Shown: positions 1-7,309 of the stretch, piece after piece | Layout of the letters: each line of letters opens with the position of its first letter | Position numbering within the stretch: position 1 is the first letter of the stretch | DNA from: Neptunomonas phycophila | GTDB taxonomy: Bacteria > Pseudomonadota > Gammaproteobacteria > Pseudomonadales > Balneatricaceae | Assembly (NCBI RefSeq): GCF_001922575.1 | Contig: NZ_MRCI01000003.1 | Coordinates: 1 to 64,000, forward strand | DNA: 64,000 nucleotides | Direction: 5' to 3' | Notes under the pieces: generated by a model | What the model was told of the DNA's origin: nothing | Seen by the model: the letters and a program-made list of their open reading frames with translations, nothing else | The model's database searches: none | Position numbers and translations under genes: made by a program

Positions 1-112
1 TGACACCTATCAAGCCTGTAATACCGAATACGATACCTGCTAGGTACAGAATGTAGACCAGCTTTGCAGAGCCGCTATTGGTTGATGAGGTGTTGATCAC
101 TTGATCAGTCAT
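1..112 (-). CDS. DUF4870-like small membrane protein, partial (5' end only)
   Basis: The gene starts at the ATG at 112 and runs off the window edge after about 37 codons. The visible N-terminus is a polar Ser/Thr/Asn-rich stretch followed by a hydrophobic segment (KLVYILYLAGIVFGITG), which resembles the DUF4870/Tic20-like family of small multi-pass membrane proteins. It lies 43 bp downstream of a broken PAAR gene on the same strand. A second, broken copy of the same 5' end sits after the intact PAAR gene near 2.6 kb, so this gene belongs to the repeated T6SS payload unit. Its role there is unknown. The family call rests only on the N-terminus. Confidence 0.6.
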   Translation of the reverse strand, partial: MTDQVINTSSTNSGSAKLVYILYLAGIVFGITGLIGV

Positions 113-422
113 GTGAAGTTCCTTTTCTGTCATTTTGGATTATGTTGTTTTAAAGCTACGGCTCAACTAAGCACGTTGCCGAGCCTGTCATAATGGTTCC
201 ACCGTGGCTGGTTTTGCAGCCGACGTACGCGATGGGTTTACCGTTCATATCCATGGTTGATGAACCTTGAACGATAACCGCGCCACAGCCGATTTTATCA
301 CCGACCGTAGCAACGCGTTAACCGTCGACTTCTGAATCAGAAGCGACGGAAACGATAGGGGTGGTTCCACAGCCTTTTTTAGGGCAGGAGTGGAGGTCTC
401 CTAGGCGGGCTATGGGCTTCAT
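80..422. repeat. PAAR-region direct repeat, copy 1 (pairs with 2612-2954)
   Basis: About 343 bp covering the PAAR gene and the start of the DUF4870-like gene is repeated at 2612-2954 with an offset of 2532 bp and only about ten differences. Both copies have the same TAATG overlap with the upstream exported-protein gene. The repeat marks the end of each of the two T6SS payload units. Confidence 0.85.
156..422 (-). pseudogene. PAAR-repeat protein, inactivated by an internal stop codon
   Basis: This is a 267-bp copy of the intact PAAR gene at 2688-2954, with the same length and same start and stop. PAAR proteins cap the VgrG spike of the type VI secretion tip. In this copy codon 35, which is CAG (Gln) in the intact gene, is TAA (318-320), which needs two base changes. 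Another difference changes Thr44 to Ile. The reading frame is otherwise open. The start ATG overlaps the stop of the upstream gene as TAATG. It is probably non-functional, with the intact paralogue 2.5 kb upstream supplying PAAR. Confidence 0.85.
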
Positions 423-1321
423 TATTGTTTTATTTTAACCTGACCGTTTTTATCAAACCAAAAGTGCATAATAGGTTCGAAAGATTCCGAGGTTTCAGAG
501 TTTTTCATGCTGAACGGAGATGGAGCCAAAGTAAACAACTTTCTATCCTCAGTCACATAAACTCTTGAATCATCCAATTCAAAATCAGATAACTTAAAAT
601 CAGCATTAGTCATAACCTTGCCAAACACCGAATTAAAGATATCGTCAATAGCCTCCCCTGTATCTTTATTATACTTCACAAAGCTTGGTGAATAATATTT
701 TTTAAAATCAGATACATTTCTCTCCTTAAACATTTGATATACCTTCTTATACTCTATTGCTAACTTATCCTTTAAATTATCAGTATTTTTTACCAGTACT
801 GCTTCATCAAGGTACTTCGATCGATACAATTCAGGATAATTTATATCAAAACCCACACTTATTACATAACCTTCAGGCTTTTCTTTGATATCACAGCCGT
901 TTTCGACAATAGTGATATTGCCGCCTAAGCCTTCAAGTTCGCAGCGATCAGCCTTTTCAAAATCAAAAGTTAAAATATAACCGTCATTAACGCTTTCAAA
1001 AGGCATTGTAAAGTTATTTACTTCCCAAGACTTAAATAATACTTTTAATTCTGCACTGCTTTTCTTATCAACTTTATGCGTTATAAAGGTCAAATTATTT
1101 CTTCCATTATATAGCATATATTTAAAATCCAAATTAGACTGCATCGAACCTGACGTACCTAGATCATACCCAGGATCAATAAAGGGCACATTATTCACAT
1201 ACAAGTCCAAAAAAACATTATCAACCTTATAGTCAAATCCAAAATCTAGGTCCATAGCTTTTACTCCCTCAGCATAAAAAAATAAATACAAAATACCGCT
1301 TACAAAAAATCTTTTAAGCAT
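422..1321 (-). CDS. exported protein, putative T6SS immunity protein (orphan cassette)
   Basis: The predicted 299-aa protein has an N-terminal signal-like segment (about residues 1-22, ending near GVKA) and no other obvious membrane segment, so it is probably periplasmic. I do not recognise a named family. It is a diverged paralogue of the 331-aa protein at 2954-3949: both share an N-terminal LYVNN/MYIND-type strand region and a C-terminal block (residues about 255-299, with TLAPSPF here and SIVPNPL there). It starts 10 bp after an orphan effector-like domain with a good ribosome site (GAAGGTGG), and its stop overlaps the PAAR start. Position and export suggest immunity against the neighbouring toxin domain. 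That is inference. Confidence 0.6.
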   Translation of the reverse strand: MLKRFFVSGILYLFFYAEGVKAMDLDFGFDYKVDNVFLDLYVNNVPFIDPGYDLGTSGSMQSNLDFKYMLYNGRNNLTFITHKVDKKSSAELKVLFKSWEVNNFTMPFESVNDGYILTFDFEKADRCELEGLGGNITIVENGCDIKEKPEGYVISVGFDINYPELYRSKYLDEAVLVKNTDNLKDKLAIEYKKVYQMFKERNVSDFKKYYSPSFVKYNKDTGEAIDDIFNSVFGKVMTNADFKLSDFELDDSRVYVTEDRKLFTLAPSPFSMKNSETSESFEPIMHFWFDKNGQVKIKQ

Positions 1322-1331
1322 ATACCACCTT

Positions 1332-2479
1332 CTATATAGTAAAGGATCCTAAAGTTTCTTTTTGAAAAATCGGGATCTCACCTTTTGTTGTTTTTTCTAT
1401 TGTTGTCTTGCTAAAACCGCCGGCAGCTTTACCAGTATACTCCAGTTTCAAACCTCCCCATTCAAGTTCACACTTAGCCAAGTAATCGACACCAGTCTCT
1501 CTGGAAAGATTTAACTCAATACTTGTTTGTGCATTTCCACTTGCTTCAAAACTCCCTTTTATGAAATAAACCTCTGCCTCTCCCTTAACAACTACTTCAA
1601 GAGTGACCGATACATACCCCCCACCACTTGCTTTATTTGTCCAAGCCAACTCATCACGCAGTTCTACACTTGCCGAGAACTCGCCTTTTATACCAGACTT
1701 TAGTATTAAGTTTATACCCGCATAAATCTTACCTTTAGCCTTACTATTCTCATTGCCCCAACCTTTAGCAGCACGTTCTCGCGCCTCTTCAATTTTCATA
1801 ACAGAAGGGGTCGTGGGAACCGCCGCGCCACCCGCACCACCGGGACCGACACTCATTTTAGGGATAGCTTTAACGCTACCGCCAGAAACAACCACGGCGG
1901 CACTACCGGCTACCAAGGTAATTTTTGAGGCATCTAGAATAATATTGCCGGAGGCTTTAAACGTGAGGTCGCCACCTACTTTATTTTTCCAGTCTCCACC
2001 AACGGTTAGGCCTTTATCGCCATCGATTTTTTCGAGCTGTTTGCCTTTTACCGTCGCATCGTGATTGCCTTCGATGGTTTCTAAACGGTTTTTGGCGACC
2101 ACAAGGTTAGAGTCATTCCCCACAGAGGTGGTGTCATCAAACTCGATACGTGACTGGCGCGAGTTTTCGACATGCGTTTCCATGTTCTTTTGGGCATGCA
2201 TGTAGATGAACTCTTCATCGGCTTCATCTTCAAATGTGAGCTCGTTAAACCCAGTCCCTTTATGGGTTTGAGTTTTGATGGTCATCCGGGTTTTGCCGCT
2301 CGGTAATTGGTTAGGCGGCATTTGTTCGGCGTTGTAGACTCGCCCGGTGATAATAGGGCGGTCGGGGTTGCCATCGTAAAAATCGACGATGACTTCTTGG
2401 CCGATACGCGGGATAACTAAACTACCGTAGTTGCGGCCAGCCCAGTTTTGGCTAATGCGAACCTAGCACGAGCTGTTCT
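1332..2479 (-). pseudogene. 5'-truncated VgrG remnant fused to an orphan effector-like C-terminal domain
   Basis: From 2479 to 1794 this is a near-identical copy of an internal part of vgrG (7372-8057), from the gp5 OB region to the end of the DUF2345 region. It lacks the whole gp27-like N-terminus and carries a TAG at 2463-2465 where the intact gene has TGG (Trp). After PTTPSVMK the sequence leaves VgrG and continues for about 154 residues into a strand-rich domain absent from the intact VgrG. That domain matches the last 185 residues of the effector at 3930-5765. An internal ATG at 2321 leaves a 329-codon open frame, but I see no good ribosome site for it. The most economical reading is a recombination product that stores an alternative toxin tip; its expression is uncertain. 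Confidence 0.75.
1794..2479. repeat. VgrG internal direct repeat, copy 1 (pairs with 7372-8057)
   Basis: This 686-bp block is repeated at 7372-8057 with a constant offset of 5578 bp. I found only two base differences (near 2389 and at 2463). The near-identity shows a recent duplication or ongoing gene conversion. The sequences flanking it on both sides are unrelated to those around the other copy, apart from distant protein-level similarity. Confidence 0.9.
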
Positions 2480-2539
2480 ATTCTAGCTTTAGTTTAAATA
2501 GAGATGAAATCGAGGTGTGTAGACGATTACAAATAAGGG

Positions 2540-2644
2540 CTAGAACCGATAAAGAACCAGCTGGTAGGGTTCGGGTGTGCTTGCTGCTGATCCAGTGCTT
2601 TCATACTTATTAGCTGATGAGGTGTTAACCACTTGATCAGCCAT
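2540..2644 (-). pseudogene. DUF4870-like gene, 5' fragment
   Basis: The first dozen codons (MADQVVNTSSAN) match the start of the gene at 1-112, at the same distance after a PAAR gene. The frame then diverges and stops after 34 codons, at the point where the family's first membrane segment should begin. It is probably the broken end of a duplicated cassette that abuts the vgrG remnant. The 60 bp between 2480 and 2539 hold nothing recognisable. Confidence 0.6.
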
Positions 2645-2954
2645 GTGAAGTTCCTTTTCTGTCATTTTGGATTATGTTGTTTTAAAGCTACGGCTCAACT
2701 AAGCACGTTGCCGAGCCTGTCATAATGGTTCCACCGTGGCTGGTTTTGCAGCCGACGTACGCAATGGGTTTACCGTTCATATCCATGGTTGATGAGCCTT
2801 GAACGATAACCGCGCCACAGCCGGTTTTATCACCGACCGTAGCAACACGCTGACCGTCGACTTCTGAATCAGAAGCAACGGAAACGATAGGGGTGGTTCC
2901 ACAGCCTTTTTTAGGGCAGGAGTGGAGGTCTCCTAGGCGGGCTATTGGTTTCAT
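2612..2954. repeat. PAAR-region direct repeat, copy 2 (pairs with 80-422)
   Basis: This is the second copy of the roughly 343-bp PAAR repeat and contains the intact PAAR gene. See the copy at 80-422. Confidence 0.85.
2688..2954 (-). CDS. PAAR-repeat tip protein (T6SS)
   Basis: An 88-residue protein made almost entirely of one PAAR domain: MKPIARLGD at the start, GKPIAYVGCKTSHGG near the end, and repeated Gly, Cys and His positions that suit the metal-binding tip of the cone. PAAR proteins sharpen the VgrG trimer and help recruit effectors. The start ATG overlaps the stop of the putative immunity gene (TAATG), so translation is probably coupled. It is the last gene of the vgrG-adaptor-effector-immunity-PAAR unit. 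An almost identical copy at 156-422 is broken by a stop codon. Confidence 0.9.
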   Translation of the reverse strand: MKPIARLGDLHSCPKKGCGTTPIVSVASDSEVDGQRVATVGDKTGCGAVIVQGSSTMDMNGKPIAYVGCKTSHGGTIMTGSATCLVEP

Positions 2955-3949
2955 TAGTAACCTGTATCATATATGTAACATACTTCAAGCTCATCACCAA
3001 AATCACAAAAATACATTGCCCTTTCTGATACATATTCATCATTATTGTTTTTGTAAGTTAGAGGATTGGGAACGATCGAAAGCATTTTTTTATCCGGTGA
3101 TATTCTTACAAAATGCGATCCCTCTTTTATTCGATAAAAGTCATCTCCAAAAATAAGACCATCTACATTTAATGGATCCTTGTCTAAAACCTCATTCGCG
3201 AACTCATCAATATCGTAGTTGATTACATTTGATAGATGCTTATTAACTCTTAACAATTTTTTCTTGTAAGAAAGCTCATCATTATTTTTTATAATTTTAT
3301 AAATTTTTTCATAAGATTCCCACAATTTTTTTTCAACACTCGAATCAACCTCGTCAATTTTCTCAGCATCAATCCAACTTGGTTTTACAAGACCTTCATC
3401 ATTTATAGAAAATTCGATAACAACTCTTTTAGAGTTCTCTTCAGAAATTCTATTAGCATATTGAATGGTATGCTCTTTTATCCTCACATCAGAGAGCAAC
3501 GCCATAGTTTTACTATTATTAATTTTACTTCTTTGACTTTTTTTTGGCCCATCAACTTGATAGATCGAATCACTTTTACCGTTAAACCTTAGATTCATTA
3601 AATCAACCAACTCCTCACTATTTGAAGAGTTCATAGTTAACCCAACATCCAAATAAAATAATTCGCTATCAAACGTATAATTTTTTCTAGAAAGATTATA
3701 CGGTTCAAAATCTATAACAATCCGATTATCACCACTCATCAAATACTGATTAGCATTTATATTATAATTCATTTCTCCTCTACCAAGCTTACTAACTACC
3801 TCAGCATCATTTATATACATTTTTAATACAGCTGAGTCACCATCCAACTTCACGTAATAATACTTCTGTTCACTCACAACAAAATCACTCCAAAAAACAC
3901 AAAAAACAACTAATAAAGAGTTAAAAAAATCAGACCGTTTCCCAAACAT
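2954..3949 (-). CDS. exported protein, putative immunity protein for the adjacent T6SS effector
   Basis: The 331-aa protein has a hydrophobic N-terminal segment (about residues 9-25) that looks like a signal peptide or anchor. The rest is soluble and Asn/Lys/Asp-rich. No named family is recognised. The ATG overlaps the end of the effector gene by 20 bp and has a strong ribosome site (AGGAG), so the two proteins are probably translated together. It is a diverged paralogue of the protein at 422-1321, with similarity at both ends. Coupling to the effector and export to the periplasm are typical of immunity proteins for periplasm- or membrane-acting T6SS toxins. The function is inferred from context only. 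Confidence 0.6.
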   Translation of the reverse strand: MFGKRSDFFNSLLVVFCVFWSDFVVSEQKYYYVKLDGDSAVLKMYINDAEVVSKLGRGEMNYNINANQYLMSGDNRIVIDFEPYNLSRKNYTFDSELFYLDVGLTMNSSNSEELVDLMNLRFNGKSDSIYQVDGPKKSQRSKINNSKTMALLSDVRIKEHTIQYANRISEENSKRVVIEFSINDEGLVKPSWIDAEKIDEVDSSVEKKLWESYEKIYKIIKNNDELSYKKKLLRVNKHLSNVINYDIDEFANEVLDKDPLNVDGLIFGDDFYRIKEGSHFVRISPDKKMLSIVPNPLTYKNNNDEYVSERAMYFCDFGDELEVCYIYDTGY

Positions 3950-5765
3950 CTTTTTCTCCTATTTTTGGTAGCAAAGGCACCTCAAACTTACTATTAATGA
4001 GATCGCTTTTATTACTAATCTCCGAAGTACTTTTTCTTGATAATGTTACATTCTCGTCTTCAGTTTCAAATGGGTTAACATCTTCAGATTTAGATGCGCT
4101 ACCTGAAAAAACCCTAAAACTACCTTTCGCATACAAGCCTTCAAAATAATAATATTTTTCTTTAACTAAGCCATCTTTAGTCAGACACTCTCTAACGCCA
4201 AAATGAGAAGCTGTTTCTGCAGAAAGTTTCGCTTCTGCTCCTCCAGTAAAGTACCATTTATTAATACCGACTTCAGCTTTCATCTCTAGTGTAATTTTAA
4301 AAGTAACCACCCCGCTAAAATTGAAGTCAAAATCTTCATTGCCAGCTTTGTTACCAGAGTTATTTACCCAAATTTCTTTTTTCCCATCAAACCCACCAGA
4401 TAATTTACCTTCAACACTAAAAGTTAAATCACATCCAATATCAATATATGCTGGATTGTTTTTATTTGATGCTTTTTTTCTAGCATCTCTAAATGCATCC
4501 GCAAGCTTAGGTACACGTGCAATAAAGAGTTCTAAGAGATCAAACTTTACCGAAATAGTTGGTATTAGCGAAATTGACGGACTATCATATACCAGTCTAT
4601 ATCCTGTGTTCTTTGTAACATTTTCGTTGTAAATTTTCCCAACACTAACTCCTACTCCAAAGCCAATTTCAACACTTGACGTTTTAGATTGTACTTTATC
4701 TGCACCGACATTTTCTTTAATTCTATATTTGTCTGTTTTTTTACTCTCTTTATCAAAGATCTTGAGAAGATCAATCATATTATCAATAGCTTTTTCGAAG
4801 AAAGGTCTATTAGTACCACTGGGTTTTAAAACTTTACTTTTATCGGGCTGATTACTATTTATAAGACCCTCCTCAGCAGCTTTTATACTAACTTTTTGAC
4901 TACCATAAGTAAGTTCAAAATTTCCGGTTTCTAACGACCACCCAATTTGGGTTTTCCCTGCATAAGGTATTTTCACAAATACCTTAGCTAAGAATTTTTC
5001 ACATGACAATTCCATATAAGGAACAGGATTAACTATAATCTCTGTAGTACCTTCAGGAGAGCAACATTGATCTACTTTAAAGCGATATTGGTCGGAATCT
5101 GAAGATGACTCATACATACTGTAATACATCATGAAATATATTAAATATGAAAGCTCATCAGGAAAATAGGCACTGGCCAATCCAAAGAGAGCAAACTCTT
5201 TCCTGATTGGGACCTTTTCTTTTTTAACTATATTTCTATCTTTAAAGTAATTTGCAGAAGCTTTAACACATGGTTTCTCACTTAAGCCTTGTTTACAAGG
5301 GTTCCCTGTAATTTCTACTTGGACATTTTCTTCAACCCCTGCCGATACTATTTCTTTTAGTACTAGATGAAGCTTATTATCTTTTTTTCCACTTTCCTCT
5401 AATGGCCACTTTATACACCTAGTTGCGTCTTTTGAATCTTTCACCATTACACTTTCAATACAACATGATGACAAAGGCTTGCAATCACAGTTTGGGGAAG
5501 ATAGTTCTTTATCTTGTATAATATCAGAATCTGCCTCTACCTCCTTAGGTATAGGGCTATCCGACAAGTGCTCGCCACCACGTTTTAGATAATCTTCATA
5601 CTGATTAATGATCGTTGCATCTTCCGTACTGGCCCTTACAACAGGGTCATGATTCATTACGTTTTCTATCGATCGCAGTGTTTCATTTGCGTTCTTAAAT
5701 TTTTCGGGGTGCTCATTAGCCAAATAAGCGATATCTTCTAGCGTCGGTTTATAAATGCCTGTCAT
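3930..5765 (-). CDS. putative T6SS effector with strand-rich C-terminal domain
   Basis: I chose the ATG at 5765 (611 aa) because it follows a ribosome site (AAAGGAA) and begins 11 bp after the adaptor gene ends; a further in-frame start lies upstream at 5834 inside the adaptor gene. No named toxin family is recognised. The N-terminal third has several Cys pairs (NCDC, SCC, QCC). From about residue 427 to 611 it has alternating hydrophobic/polar strands (VTFKITLEMKAEVG, YFTGGAEAKLSAE), and this part is homologous to the tail of the vgrG remnant at 1332-2479. Its position between a DUF4123 adaptor and an exported downstream partner is that of a VgrG-delivered effector. The toxic activity is unknown; a membrane-active role is only suggested by the exported partner. 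Confidence 0.65.
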   Translation of the reverse strand: MTGIYKPTLEDIAYLANEHPEKFKNANETLRSIENVMNHDPVVRASTEDATIINQYEDYLKRGGEHLSDSPIPKEVEADSDIIQDKELSSPNCDCKPLSSCCIESVMVKDSKDATRCIKWPLEESGKKDNKLHLVLKEIVSAGVEENVQVEITGNPCKQGLSEKPCVKASANYFKDRNIVKKEKVPIRKEFALFGLASAYFPDELSYLIYFMMYYSMYESSSDSDQYRFKVDQCCSPEGTTEIIVNPVPYMELSCEKFLAKVFVKIPYAGKTQIGWSLETGNFELTYGSQKVSIKAAEEGLINSNQPDKSKVLKPSGTNRPFFEKAIDNMIDLLKIFDKESKKTDKYRIKENVGADKVQSKTSSVEIGFGVGVSVGKIYNENVTKNTGYRLVYDSPSISLIPTISVKFDLLELFIARVPKLADAFRDARKKASNKNNPAYIDIGCDLTFSVEGKLSGGFDGKKEIWVNNSGNKAGNEDFDFNFSGVVTFKITLEMKAEVGINKWYFTGGAEAKLSAETASHFGVRECLTKDGLVKEKYYYFEGLYAKGSFRVFSGSASKSEDVNPFETEDENVTLSRKSTSEISNKSDLINSKFEVPLLPKIGEKDVWETV

Positions 5766-5776
5766 CGTAATTCCTT

Positions 5777-7309
5777 TTACTTCATCTTGGATCGTTTCAG
5801 CAAGTCCCTTCGGACTTTGCCTCTCGGGATCCAATCAAATAATTCATTTCTTCGTTGCCAGGCATACAGTGCTTGGTTTTCGATAATAGACTGCGCATCG
5901 TCATACCCCTTAGGAAACTCTTCTCCGAATTGGAGCATGCACTGTGCAAGCGTGGTCACCTGACGCTGCGATGTCATGCCCACCTCTTTACCTTTTTGAT
6001 TCCCTAAGATGGCCGCCTTACAATATGAGTCTGGTAAAAACTCATTTTTATAAAGCTCACTTAAGCTTCTCGCCAACTGCCTCTCCGCCCGAACCCCATG
6101 CAGTTCCCCAAACCGTTCGAATTCGCGCTCAGTGACTTTAAACGCTTTTCGGCTGTTCACCGTTCCGTCCGGGAGTTCGGCTTGTGGTGCCACGGCGAGG
6201 ATTCGGCCTTGGTAGGTGTATTCCTCACCAAAGAGGTCGACGCTGTTGTCGATGTCTTCGTGTTCGGCTAAGCCAAGCAGAGGCGATAGGGGGATGTATA
6301 GCTGTTCGATGGGTTGCAGGAGTCGGCCGATTTTCCAATCATCTAAGATGTGTAGCGAGTCGAGCAATACGCGCGGGTCGTAGAAACGGTAGTAGATGGG
6401 CGATTTGTCGTCCGCCGGTGTCCAGAGCATGGTGAATAGTCGAAAGTGCTCGCGCAGCGCTTTGATGGGTTGATTGCTGCTAAAGACGATACCGCTGTGG
6501 TTGATTTGGTCTTGTTCTTTAAACCGTTCAGTAACTGGGTTGTCGGGGTCAAGCTTGACTAACCACGGGGCCATGGCTCGGTTTTCTTCATCCAGTGTGC
6601 TGTACAGGCAAGCGTGCGGTGGGTCGTGCGCTTCTAGCTCGTGCTGGATCTCTGGCCAGTTAGCGCCATCGATGATGGCCCATAGCGCGAATGGGGCGCT
6701 GTGGTGAAGTTGCGCAGCTTGCTGGAGTAGGGTGGTTTGCTGTTGGATGGCTTCCCAATCTAACTCGGTTAACGTCGGCAGCGGCCATTGCGGTTGGGGT
6801 GGCTCTGGGGTTGCTGATGCTGGCGGCGTGTTGTGCGGGCCTTCTACGTCCATGTCGCTGCGTAGATCCGCTGCGCTATTGTCTGTTGATCCATACTCAT
6901 GAGCTATTTCAGGATTTTCAGACACCTCTTCTACACTCGGGACGCTGGGTTTGGCCTCGGTTTCTTCTAATGCTTGAAAACGACCAAAGATGACCGGCGA
7001 GGCAGGGGTGGCTTGTCGTGCTAGCTGCACTAAGTCTTGTGCCATGCCGCGCGTTTTAAAGCGTTGCAGTAGAGGCTCTACGTCGCCTAAACGAATTAGA
7101 TCGAGCCCGTTATGCTGCAGTGATTGATAGAGCTGTGCTTTGTAGTCTTCCGGTGAGCGAGCCAGTACGATGGCATAGGCAATTGCTTGCAGCGCTTGGC
7201 CTTCCCAAAAGCGAAGTTTGCCCGGTTGCGCCATGACCTGACATGCCCCAATCCAAGCTTGCGGACTTTGACTAGCGCTGTTGGTCATCGATGTAGCCTT
7301 CTGGTTCAT
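5777..7309 (-). CDS. DUF4123 effector adaptor/chaperone (T6SS)
   Basis: A 510-aa protein. The DUF4123 domain spans roughly residues 205-330, with the family hallmark of an FALWAIIDGA strand and the YRFYDPRVL motif near residue 300. DUF4123 proteins (Tap/TEC/VasW group) bind an effector and load it on VgrG. This one has a long N-terminal extension (about 200 residues, Pro/Glu-rich from 115 to 180) and a C-terminal segment of about 150 residues outside the usual domain. The start overlaps the vgrG stop (ATGA), and the gene ends 11 bp before the effector start, placing it squarely between carrier and cargo. Confidence 0.85.
   Translation of the reverse strand: MNQKATSMTNSASQSPQAWIGACQVMAQPGKLRFWEGQALQAIAYAIVLARSPEDYKAQLYQSLQHNGLDLIRLGDVEPLLQRFKTRGMAQDLVQLARQATPASPVIFGRFQALEETEAKPSVPSVEEVSENPEIAHEYGSTDNSAADLRSDMDVEGPHNTPPASATPEPPQPQWPLPTLTELDWEAIQQQTTLLQQAAQLHHSAPFALWAIIDGANWPEIQHELEAHDPPHACLYSTLDEENRAMAPWLVKLDPDNPVTERFKEQDQINHSGIVFSSNQPIKALREHFRLFTMLWTPADDKSPIYYRFYDPRVLLDSLHILDDWKIGRLLQPIEQLYIPLSPLLGLAEHEDIDNSVDLFGEEYTYQGRILAVAPQAELPDGTVNSRKAFKVTEREFERFGELHGVRAERQLARSLSELYKNEFLPDSYCKAAILGNQKGKEVGMTSQRQVTTLAQCMLQFGEEFPKGYDDAQSIIENQALYAWQRRNELFDWIPRGKVRRDLLKRSKMK

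Noticed and set aside
1753-2064. Plus-strand frames antisense to both vgrG copies (also at 7187-7642)
   Set aside because: They are identical only because the vgrG segment is duplicated; the strand is antisense to a well-supported gene.
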